A stretch of DNA of 30,965 nt from positions 1 to 30,965 of the forward strand of contig DCUF01000053.1 of assembly GCA_002328485.1 (NCBI GenBank). Direction: 5' to 3'. A model generated the notes under the pieces. It searched no databases. It saw only the letters and a program-made list of their open reading frames with translations, and was not told the origin of the DNA. A program made the translations under genes and the position numbers. Positions 8,180-15,184 of this stretch are shown here, piece by piece (the stretch's first letter is position 1; every line of letters begins with the position of its first letter). Source of the DNA: Deltaproteobacteria bacterium UBA2221. Its GTDB lineage: Bacteria; Desulfobacterota; Syntrophorhabdia; Syntrophorhabdales; WCHB1-27.

Positions 8180-8276
8180 GGAGGCAGGAGCCCACCGGCA
8201 GGGGAAATGACCGGGTAGCTCAGAAAGGGATGTTTAAAGCCGGGGCTACAACATGTAACGAAAGGGGAACAACTCC

Positions 8277-8732
8277 ATGACAAAACAAGCCATGAGAATC
8301 ATGACAACTCTGTCGGTTATTCTTTTCCTCCAGTCCGGCTGTACCACCCTTTGGACTGGTCCGGAGAGGGGGCAAGCGACCCCGGTCGTCAAGGAAGAAC
8401 TCGTTAAGACAACCCAAAGCTGGGATGGGAAGGCTTTGCCTGCCTACAGGCAAGGTCAGCCTGAGGTCACGGTTCTGCGGATTACCATTCCGGCCGGAGC
8501 CCGCCTCGAAGCCCACCACCATCCGGTGATCAATGCCGGGGTGCTGACGCGGGGGCAACTTACGGTTGTCACGACGGAAGGAAAAACGCTTTACCTCAAG
8601 GCGGGGGATCCGATCGTTGAAGTCGTGAACACGGGACACTATGGCATTAATCACGGAAGCGTTCCTGCGGAGATCATCGTTTTTTATGCAGGGATCAGTG
8701 GTAGTCCGATAACAGTCATCGAAAAGCGATGA
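8277..8732 (+). CDS. Cupin-domain lipoprotein
   Basis: 151 residues, with a ribosome binding site AAAGGGGA before the ATG. The N-terminus is a lipoprotein signal peptide with lipobox LQSGC (18-22), so Cys22 is the likely lipidated residue. The rest is a single cupin barrel. Motif 1 reads PAGARLEAHHHPVINAG (72-88) with metal-ligand candidates His80 and His82; motif 2 reads AGDPIVEVVNTGHYGINHG (109-127) with His121. The usual Glu of motif 1 is replaced by Asn86 or lies elsewhere. The layout resembles small periplasmic cupins that bind a ligand or metal. Substrate unknown. It has its own promoter and no clear operon partner. Confidence 0.8.
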   Translation: MTKQAMRIMTTLSVILFLQSGCTTLWTGPERGQATPVVKEELVKTTQSWDGKALPAYRQGQPEVTVLRITIPAGARLEAHHHPVINAGVLTRGQLTVVTTEGKTLYLKAGDPIVEVVNTGHYGINHGSVPAEIIVFYAGISGSPITVIEKR

Positions 8733-9098
8733 TCTCCATGTCTACCCTGCCACGAGCGTGAGATACGGTCCGGCATTTTTCGAAAACAGCAGATTAGGCT
8801 CAACAGGGCAGGCAGAAAACGGTATGGCTGCTAGTTCGATGGCTACCAGGAGGTAATCCGACGCAATGCGATTCTCATCACTTAGGCCAATGACATATGA
8901 GGTTGTGGCGCGACATGGACTAGACAAAAACCATACAATCCAGGCAGAATCGGAAGTAGGGCTGACGGGCAGAGGGTTCACAGAAATGGTGGAGCTGCGC
9001 CAACGCCTTTGTGTGCTATCGTTATCTTAGGCCGTACACAGTACCCGGGCGATCCACCGCCCAGAGATATGACCCAATCACAAGGGAGGAATTAAGCC
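8733..9098. other. Intergenic region before the CoA-transferase
   Basis: 366 bp with no gene I can support. A 79-codon minus-strand frame (8742-8981) shows no recognisable domain. The region contains a 14-bp copy of the tRNA-Ala 3' end (8984-8997), and its right end carries GGGAGGA, the ribosome binding site of the CoA-transferase, about 10 nt before the ATG at 9099. Confidence 0.4.
8984..8997 (+). repeat. 14-bp direct repeat matching the tRNA-Ala 3' end (left copy)
   Basis: AAATGGTGGAGCTG is identical, in the same orientation, to 17219-17232, which covers the last 11 bases of the tRNA-Ala gene (including CCA) plus 3 flanking bases. It could be the distal attachment site of an element inserted at the tRNA gene. 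At 14 bp it is short for that role. Confidence 0.35.
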
Positions 9099-11102
9099 AT
9101 GGAAGAGACAAGCCCAACAACAAGGGTAAAACATCCTATGCTTGACCCCATACGGGCTATCCATTTGAAAAAGGGCAAGATCGTTACAGCCCAGGAGGCT
9201 GTCGAGCTCATCCGGGACAATGATACCATTGTGACCGCAGGGTTTGTAGGGGCAGGCTTCGCGGAGGACCTGGCGATTCATCTCAAGGAACGGTTCTTAA
9301 ATACCGGCAGGCCAAGAAACCTCACGTTCACTTATCCGGCCGGCCAGGGAGACGGCAAAACAAAGGGGCTAAACCACCTTGCCATTGAAGGGCTTGTGGG
9401 GAAGATCATCTGCGGGCATACCGGACTTACACCGGGTCTCGGAGATCTGGTCAATCGAAACAAGATCTTTGGTTACAATGTACCCATGGGGGCTTTGGTT
9501 CAACTCTACAGGGATATCGCCGCCGGTAAGCCGGGCAACCTCACACACGTCGGTCTCGGTACTTTTGTGGACCCGAGAGTGGATGGCGGTAAACTCAACG
9601 AGCTGACCAAATCGCAGGGAGAAGATATCGTGACGTTGATGCATATCGATGGGAAGGAGTATCTCTTCTACAAGACATTTCCTATCAATGTTGCCCTTCT
9701 CAGGGGGACGACCGCTGATCCGGATGGCAACGTCACCATGGAAAAAGAGGCCCTCACCCTTGATGCACTTGTCATGGCTATGGCGGCCAGAAATTGCGGC
9801 GGCATCGTGATTGCGCAGGTTGAAAGGGTGGCTGAACGGGGAACGCTCAACCCCCGATATGTAAAAATCCCTGGAATCATGGTCGACTGCGTCGTTGTAG
9901 CCAGCCCTGAAAATCACTGGCAGACATTCGGTGAACCTTACAGCCCGGCCTACAGTTGTGAGATCAAGGTGCCCATGCAGATGATCGCGCCCATGGAAAT
10001 GAGTCCGCGCAAAATCATCTGCAGACGCGCAGCCTTTGAATTGAAGCCGAACAGTATCGTAAACCTTGGTATTGGAATGCCAGAAGGGGTTTCTCAGGTA
10101 GCCCACGAAGAGAGGATACTCGAATACTGTACCCTGACCGCTGAATCAGGACTGATCGGAGGGCTTCCGATGGGCGGCCTGAACTTCGGCGCCGGTGTCA
10201 ACTGCGATGCCCTCATCGATGAGAACAACCAGTTTGACTTCTACGATGGAGGCGGGCTCGACATCGCCTTCCTAGGCATGGCGGAGACGGACGGGGAAGG
10301 GAATGTGAACGTCAGCAAGTTCGGCCCCCGCTTTACCGGCCCCGGAGGCTTCATTGATATAAGTCAAAACGCCAAGAAGGTCTGTTTTCTCGGCATGTTT
10401 ACGGCTGGAGCAAGGATGTCTTTGGAAGAAGGCATGTTGAGGATCAACCAGGAAGGCCGGGACAGGAAGTTCGTCAGACAGGTTGAACACAAGACCTTCA
10501 GTGGTAGACACGCTGCAAGCAAGGGGCAGTCCGTGCTGTACATCACATCGCGATGCGTCTTCTCGCTGTGCGAGGAGGGCCTTGAGCTGATTGAAATTGC
10601 CCCCGGCATAGACCTCGAAACCCAGGTCCTGGCTGCCATGGATTTCCAACCCATCATACGGAACACACCCAAACTCATGGACCCGAGAATATTCGGCCTT
10701 CCCCCCATGGGCATCAAAGACGATCTTTTGACGATTCCTCTCGATGAGCGTTTCACTTACCATGCTGCAGACAACGTTTTCTTCATTAATCTTGAAAACT
10801 ACTACGTGAAAAGCAGTGAAGACATCCAGAAAATGAAGGAAATAGTAGGGAGAATGCTGGGTCCTCTCGGCAGAAAGGTCCATACCATTGCGAACTACGA
10901 CAATTTCAATGTGGCTCCGTACCTGATTGATGAATACGTGGAAATGGTGAAGTATGCTGCTGACTTCTACCAAAGTGTAACACGATACACAACAAGTACG
11001 TTCTTGAGGATGAAGCTGGGCGATGAGCTCCAGAAACGGGGTGTCTCACCCCACATTTATGAAAGCAGAGAAGAAGCCAGGAAGGCGCTCTATGGCAGTT
11101 GA
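9099..11102 (+). CDS. Acyl-CoA:acetate/3-ketoacid CoA-transferase (family I, fused alpha-beta) with C-terminal extension
   Basis: Family I CoA-transferase that moves CoA between an acyl-CoA and a carboxylate such as acetate, through a glutamyl-CoA intermediate; it acts in the cytoplasm in fatty or organic acid activation. The alpha half (about 20-300) has the glycine loop VGAGFAEDL (50-58). The beta half (about 301-545) has NLGIGMPEGV (322-331) and the catalytic glutamate Glu349 in LTAESGLIGG. The protein is 667 residues, while fused YdiF-type enzymes have about 530. The extra 120 residues at the C-terminus (from about 548) contain a DNVFFINLENYYVKS strand-rich start and helical remainder of unknown role. 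Start ATG after GGGAGGA. No operon partner is adjacent. Confidence 0.9.
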   Translation: MEETSPTTRVKHPMLDPIRAIHLKKGKIVTAQEAVELIRDNDTIVTAGFVGAGFAEDLAIHLKERFLNTGRPRNLTFTYPAGQGDGKTKGLNHLAIEGLVGKIICGHTGLTPGLGDLVNRNKIFGYNVPMGALVQLYRDIAAGKPGNLTHVGLGTFVDPRVDGGKLNELTKSQGEDIVTLMHIDGKEYLFYKTFPINVALLRGTTADPDGNVTMEKEALTLDALVMAMAARNCGGIVIAQVERVAERGTLNPRYVKIPGIMVDCVVVASPENHWQTFGEPYSPAYSCEIKVPMQMIAPMEMSPRKIICRRAAFELKPNSIVNLGIGMPEGVSQVAHEERILEYCTLTAESGLIGGLPMGGLNFGAGVNCDALIDENNQFDFYDGGGLDIAFLGMAETDGEGNVNVSKFGPRFTGPGGFIDISQNAKKVCFLGMFTAGARMSLEEGMLRINQEGRDRKFVRQVEHKTFSGRHAASKGQSVLYITSRCVFSLCEEGLELIEIAPGIDLETQVLAAMDFQPIIRNTPKLMDPRIFGLPPMGIKDDLLTIPLDERFTYHAADNVFFINLENYYVKSSEDIQKMKEIVGRMLGPLGRKVHTIANYDNFNVAPYLIDEYVEMVKYAADFYQSVTRYTTSTFLRMKLGDELQKRGVSPHIYESREEARKALYGS

Positions 11103-11391
11103 GCCGCTATTGTCAGGCTGCCCCGATCGGCAGTAGACACAGCTTGGGAAGGTAGATTACTCCTTGTTCCTGGCCGATTCATATTCTATCTCCCTTTTCT
11201 CATACACGAGATCGCATGGCAATCTCGGTATTGCCGGTGTCTCGCGACCAAGCAGGACCGTAGTTTTCCTGATCTCGACGCCCGAAGCCTGACGGGAGAT
11301 GGTATCCTTTCCTTGAGAAATAAAAAACTTGATGAAAGGTAGCGAATATGCAATCAAACTAGGTATCAATCATCTCGTCCAAGGAGGAGTT

Positions 11392-11718
11392 ATGAAGAAA
11401 GTCTTTGTTTTTGTCTTGGCTTGTGCTTTTGTCGCGTCGCTTTCTATGCCTTGTGTCTTGTATGCCAAGAAAAAGGGGCAGCCGGCGGATCAGGCCAGTG
11501 AGGTGGCTAAAGAACAAGCTTCGGAGAAAACCGCGGAGGCCAAAGGGGATGACAAGGTAAAGGGAGCGAAGGAAAAAGCGAAGGCTTTAGAAACCAAGGA
11601 AAAAGGGAAGAAAAAGACAGGGAAGGAAGGCGCAACTCCTGCCACACCAGCCACTCCTACTCCCGGCACTCCGGGCGCTACACCGGCAACTCCTGCGACA
11701 CCTCCCGACAAGAAGTAG
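11392..11718 (+). CDS. Small secreted Lys/Glu-rich protein with Pro-Ala-Thr tail
   Basis: 108 residues. The ATG at 11392 is chosen because AAGGAGGAG ends a few bases upstream; an earlier in-frame ATG at 11329 has no such site and would precede the signal peptide. Residues 1-25 are a signal peptide (KKVFVFVLACAFVASL core) with cleavage likely after LYA. The middle (about 26-82) is almost wholly charged and Ala-rich, rich in Lys and Glu, and probably helical or disordered. The tail is a Pro/Ala/Thr repeat (PATPATPTPGTPGATPATPA). A strong terminator follows, so it is a single-gene transcript. It looks like a low-complexity periplasmic or cell-surface protein; no family recognised. Confidence 0.75.
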   Translation: MKKVFVFVLACAFVASLSMPCVLYAKKKGQPADQASEVAKEQASEKTAEAKGDDKVKGAKEKAKALETKEKGKKKTGKEGATPATPATPTPGTPGATPATPATPPDKK

Positions 11719-11738
11719 ACACGATTTACGTCAATGTC

Positions 11739-11770
11739 AAAAGGCAGAGTTCATACACTCTGCCTTTTTC
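11739..11770 (+). terminator. Rho-independent terminator
   Basis: A perfect 12-bp stem (AAAAGGCAGAGT, with ACTCTGCCTTTT as the second arm), a 6-nt loop and a T-tract of five begin 21 bp after the stop of the small secreted protein. This is a textbook intrinsic terminator and could work on either strand because of the A-tract. Confidence 0.9.
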
Positions 11771-11937
11771 CTCTGATTATTTCAACTGGTAATCGGGCGT
11801 CTTAGAAGCCATGGCACGCCATTGACTTGGTGTCTTCGTTAGTCAACCAGCCTGTGTAAACCTTCCCGAAATCGACAACGCCCGACATTAATAAGGGGGC
11901 GAACATTACGAACGGCAAGTGTGCTCGACATAGGGTA

Positions 11938-11966
11938 TGGACTTCGGAAACCCGCTACTTTATAGT
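11938..11966 (+). promoter_or_regulatory. Promoter placing transcription start at the CDF start codon
   Basis: TGGACT (11938-11943) and TATAGT (11961-11966) are separated by 17 bp. The -10 hexamer ends 7 nt before the ATG at 11974, so the predicted first transcribed base is at or next to the A of the start codon. No Shine-Dalgarno sequence is visible in between. Confidence 0.5.
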
Positions 11967-11973
11967 AATTCTC

Positions 11974-12588
11974 ATGGCTGGCTGTTGTTGTGATGATGAG
12001 ACCTGTGCTTTAGATCAACTGCGCAACCGTCAAAGGGGAACATTAAGGGTTGTGCTCGGGGTGAACGCGGTAATGTTCATCGTAATCGTAGCGGCCGCAT
12101 TCTACGGCCGATCTTCTGCGTTACTCTCCGACAGTCTTGACAATTTAGGCGATGCAATGACATATGGACTGAGCCTTTATGCGGTTTCGAGGTCTGATAC
12201 TACAAAGGCCAAGGTGGCTTTGTTCAAAGGGATACTCATTTTCCTTGCAGCATGTGGCGTCGCCGCTCAAATTATCTCCAAACTGGTTCATCCAACCGTC
12301 CCGATCTTCGAAGTCATGGGGGCTTTCAGCCTTATCAGCCTCGGTGCCAACTCCTTTTGTCTTTTTCTTCTATGGCGTCACCGGGAAGAGGACGTAAACA
12401 TGAGTTCAGTATGGGAATGCTCACGAAACGATATTGCTACAAATCTGTCTGTTTTCGCCGCTGCAGGAGGGGTATGGGTTACGGGTTCGGGCTGGCCTGA
12501 TATCGCTGTTGCGTCTTGTCTCGTCCTGCTTCTGATGCGTTCCGCTACCCGCGTCCTCGCTTCAGCAAAGGCTGTCCTGTACACTTGA
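11974..12588 (+). CDS. Short cation diffusion facilitator (CDF) family metal transporter
   Basis: 204 residues, with five to six hydrophobic segments. It exports divalent metal ions across the inner membrane by antiport in related proteins. The N-terminus carries a Cys cluster (Cys4-6 and Cys11, in GCCCDDETC), a likely metal-sensing or -binding patch. The CDF metal site is visible in TM2 as SDSLDNLGD (52-60, Asp56-x3-Asp60) and in TM5 as CSRNDIATN (149-157). The cytosolic C-terminal domain of YiiP-type CDFs is missing, as in other short members. No ribosome binding site precedes the ATG. It has no regulatory gene next to it; metal specificity is unknown. Confidence 0.82.
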   Translation: MAGCCCDDETCALDQLRNRQRGTLRVVLGVNAVMFIVIVAAAFYGRSSALLSDSLDNLGDAMTYGLSLYAVSRSDTTKAKVALFKGILIFLAACGVAAQIISKLVHPTVPIFEVMGAFSLISLGANSFCLFLLWRHREEDVNMSSVWECSRNDIATNLSVFAAAGGVWVTGSGWPDIAVASCLVLLLMRSATRVLASAKAVLYT

Positions 12589-12839
12589 CGAGGTCTTTTT
12601 CCCTTTCGATGGCAATGGCCACTTCAAATGCCGCTCGCCACGTACGTATCTTGATCAACCTCCCAAACGGCTTCCTGAAAGTCGCATTCCAAGATTACGA
12701 AAAACCTTGTCAGCTATGAATGACAATTGGGATTCAGATGATCATCCAAAGACGCCTCGACAGGATTTGTTGTCGCGATCAAACAGAGGTGGCTGTGGAT
12801 GCAATAGGGGTTGGTTTTTCCCGTATACGGCGGGTGATA

Positions 12840-13055
12840 GATACCCGAGAGCCGTTTTTGCCTTCGCTTACGGTTGTGAAAGACCTCCCTGTACTCGGTG
12901 ATCACCCTGATCGCTTCCGCTCTGGTTGCATATGGCGCTGATGATGAACAAAAGCTTATTCTTAGAAGCTCTCCATGGGGGCATTATCATAACAGTTGCC
13001 CTTCCTGCTCATCGAGGGCTCCATGTCGAGTTGATCGAGCTGCTTCTCCGATAGA
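12840..13055 (-). pseudogene. IS3-family transposase (OrfB) C-terminal remnant
   Basis: On the minus strand, from about 13055: EKQLDQLDMEPSMSRKGN and CYDNAPMESF, the hallmark region of IS3-group integrase-like transposases that includes the catalytic Glu of MESF. A TAA follows MESF. The frame then resumes as FVHHQRH, shifts by one base, and continues as YATRAEAIRVITEYREVFHN and RKRRQKRLSG (to about 12842). Nothing upstream of about 13055 matches the rest of OrfB, and no OrfA or terminal repeats are present. The element is dead. It directly abuts the foreign-looking serA segment, so it may mark an old recombination junction. The remaining 12589-12839 stretch shows nothing recognisable. Confidence 0.8.
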
Positions 13056-13152
13056 CAATTACAGAATACGATGATAAAATCATTCCTTGCTAAAAAGCGA
13101 GTTCTTAGCAGATTCTTATCAGAACCGACCGTGTGCCAGCCTATACATCTAT

Positions 13153-13187
13153 CGTCGTCTGACGACGCGACAGGGTGCGCTGCGCAC
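13153..13187. repeat. Two perfect odd palindromes in front of serA
   Basis: CGTCGTC-T-GACGACG (13153-13167) and GTGCGC-T-GCGCAC (13175-13187) are both perfect dyads around a single T. Their centres (13160 and 13181) are 21 bp apart, that is two helical turns, which puts them on the same face of DNA. A one-base loop makes an RNA hairpin unlikely, so a DNA-level operator or recombination junction is more plausible. Confidence 0.5.
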
Positions 13188-13204
13188 GAGATCATGGAGG
13201 ACTC

Positions 13205-14818
13205 TTGGAACGTCTTGAGGGTGTTAAGGTACTTGTGGCCGAGCTGATGCTCGAGGAAGTCATCGAGCTGTTGGCGGCGGCCTGTGACGTTGACGTGAAA
13301 TACGGGATGAGCCGCGAGGAGATCCTCGCCATCATCCCCCAGTACAATGGCCTGATCGTGCGCAGCGAGACGATCGTCGACAAGGAACTGCTCGACGCCG
13401 CGGTCAACCTCCGTGTCGTCGGGCGGGCGGGCTCCGGCCTCGACAACATCGACAGCGCTTACGCCACCCAGAAGGGCGTCATCGTCTGCAACACGCCGGA
13501 GAGCAACATCGTCTCGGCGGCCGAGCACACCATGGGTCTGCTCCTTTCGAGCAGCCGCAACATCGTGTGGGCCGACCGTTTTATCAAGAGCGGCAAGTGG
13601 GGGCGCAAGCAGTTCGAGGGCAGTGAGCTGTACGGCAAGACCCTGGGCATCATCGGTCTGGGAAGGATCGGCGGGCTGGTGTCGCAGCGGGCGCGGGGAT
13701 TCGCCATGCACGTCATCGCCTACGACCCCTACATCCCCGATTCCCGCTTCTCGAATCTGAACGTGGAGAAGAAGAACACGCTCGAAGAATTGCTGCGTGA
13801 GGCCGATTTCATCACCATCCATACGCCCCGCACCAAAGAGACCATGAACATGATCAGCGACGAACAGATAGCGCTCATGAAGCCGGGCGTGCGTCTGGTC
13901 AACTGTGCCCGCGGGGGCCTCTACAACGAGGATGCGCTGTACCGTGGGCTGAAATCCGGCCACATAGCCTCCGTGGGCATCGACACCTGGATGCATGAGC
14001 CTCAGGACTCCCATCCCCTCTACGAGTTCGACACCGTGGTGGGCACCCCGCACCTGGGCGCCTCCACGTTCGAGGCGTCGAAGCGGGTGGGCGAAGAAGT
14101 CGCGGCCGAAGTGATCGCCGGCCTGCAGGGGCGGATCGTCAAGAACGCCGTCAACATTCCCGCCCTGTCGGACGAGACCTACACCAAGCTGCAGACCTTC
14201 ATCCGCCTCGCAGAACAGATGGGTATCCTGTACCGGCAGATACGCCGGGAAAGCGTGAAACAGATAGAGATCGTCTTCGCCGGCAGGGAGATCAATGAGC
14301 CTGCCGACGCCAAGATCCTGTCGCTGGCTGCCCTCAAGGGGGTCCTCGAGGGAAGCATGGCTTTCGGCAACGTCAACTTCGTCAACGCCGGATTGCTGGC
14401 CGAGCAGATCGGCGTGGAGGTCAAGGAGACGATCTCTCTGGAAAGTGGAGACTACCGCAATCTTATCCGCATGATCGTCACCGAAGGCGACGGCACCGAG
14501 TTCTCCATCGCCGGTACGGTGCTCGAGCGTAAGCACCCCCGCATAGTCCAGATAGGGGGATTCCTCATCACCTTCGAACCGGCGGGCAAGCTGGCCTACG
14601 TGCCGCACAAGAACGTGCCCGGCGTTATCGGCAGAGTGGGCACCATCATGGGTGACTACAACGTGAACATATCGCGCATGGTCACGTCCAGCGGCCAGGA
14701 GAACGTCTCCAGCGACTCGATCATGATCCTGGGGGTGGACAACGACGTTCCGCAGGAGGCCATCGATCGCTGCCTGCAGATGGACGATATCCGCGAGATG
14801 AAGATCCTCGATCTTTAG
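13205..14818 (+). CDS. serA: D-3-phosphoglycerate dehydrogenase with C-terminal ACT domain
   Basis: First step of serine synthesis: oxidises 3-phosphoglycerate with NAD. Start TTG 13205 follows GGAGG at 4 nt and gives 537 residues; GTG at 13175 would lie inside a palindrome. Substrate-binding domain 8-105; Rossmann core with GLGRIG (151-156); catalytic Arg236 (CARGG), Glu265 (MHEP, where FxxEP is more usual) and His283 (TPHLGAST). An intervening domain at about 320-455 and a C-terminal ACT domain (about 463-537, VPGVIGRVG) make it the long feedback-regulated type. Base composition is clearly more GC-rich, with G/C at most third codon positions, unlike its neighbours. It follows an IS3 remnant, so transfer is likely. 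Confidence 0.94.
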   Translation: MERLEGVKVLVAELMLEEVIELLAAACDVDVKYGMSREEILAIIPQYNGLIVRSETIVDKELLDAAVNLRVVGRAGSGLDNIDSAYATQKGVIVCNTPESNIVSAAEHTMGLLLSSSRNIVWADRFIKSGKWGRKQFEGSELYGKTLGIIGLGRIGGLVSQRARGFAMHVIAYDPYIPDSRFSNLNVEKKNTLEELLREADFITIHTPRTKETMNMISDEQIALMKPGVRLVNCARGGLYNEDALYRGLKSGHIASVGIDTWMHEPQDSHPLYEFDTVVGTPHLGASTFEASKRVGEEVAAEVIAGLQGRIVKNAVNIPALSDETYTKLQTFIRLAEQMGILYRQIRRESVKQIEIVFAGREINEPADAKILSLAALKGVLEGSMAFGNVNFVNAGLLAEQIGVEVKETISLESGDYRNLIRMIVTEGDGTEFSIAGTVLERKHPRIVQIGGFLITFEPAGKLAYVPHKNVPGVIGRVGTIMGDYNVNISRMVTSSGQENVSSDSIMILGVDNDVPQEAIDRCLQMDDIREMKILDL

Positions 14819-14832
14819 ATTCTGCATCCGCA

Positions 14833-14864
14833 GAGGGGACTCCGGGAATTCCTTTGGTCCCCTC
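14833..14864 (+). terminator. Hairpin after serA
   Basis: Perfect 8-bp arms GAGGGGAC and GTCCCCTC with a 16-nt loop, 14 bp after the serA stop. There is no U-tract, so the role is uncertain, but the position suits transcript-end formation. The remaining 14865-15022 stretch has no clear gene. Confidence 0.45.
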
Positions 14865-15022
14865 CGGGGAAACTCTTAAGATGTTGAGATTTGAGGGAAC
14901 ATCGTCTGCTGAGGTCGAGTCACAATAACCTGATGTACTCTGAAGCACGTCCGGAGCCGGCGACAGCTTCCTGCCCGGAGGATGACCGTGAACACGGTGG
15001 AAGCGGGGCGGTCAAAGCGCGC

Positions 15023-15181
15023 ATGCAATCTCTGAAAAGTTCTCGCGAAAAGATAGAAACAGGTTCCAAGCGCATTCGGGTGGCCGAAGTGCCCCGGGGG
15101 AATCCGAAGATATTTACGGATATTGCAAAAGGCTTTATGGAAGACATTAGACTCCTGGGGCCTTTGCTTGCAAAGGAGTAA
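15023..15181 (+). CDS. Small hypothetical protein coupled to the LarA-like gene
   Basis: 52 residues from ATG 15023; the frame is open further upstream (ATG 14933 or a start near 14891), but that part is low in protein-like character. The end reads IFTDIAKGFMEDIRLLGPLL, an amphipathic helical pattern. The stop at 15179-15181 is 3 bp before the next start codon, and the AAGGAG ribosome binding site of the next gene lies inside its last codons. This suggests translational coupling. No family recognised; it may also be a chance frame. Confidence 0.35.
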   Translation: MQSLKSSREKIETGSKRIRVAEVPRGNPKIFTDIAKGFMEDIRLLGPLLAKE

Positions 15182-15184
15182 AAG

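Noticed and set aside
8742..8981. 79-codon minus-strand frame in the gap before the CoA-transferase
   Set aside because: No ribosome binding site, no signal or domain pattern and no partner; treated as non-coding.
9369..10106. 245-codon minus-strand open frame over the CoA-transferase
   Set aside because: Antisense of a well-conserved enzyme; a codon-bias by-product.
11157..11369. 70-codon minus-strand frame upstream of the small secreted protein
   Set aside because: It covers the leader of the next gene, has no recognisable family, and its start context is poor.
12962..14827. 621-codon minus-strand open frame
   Set aside because: Inside serA it is only the antisense of a GC-rich gene with clear protein conservation on the plus strand. 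Its sole meaningful part is the IS3 transposase tail at the left end, reported separately.
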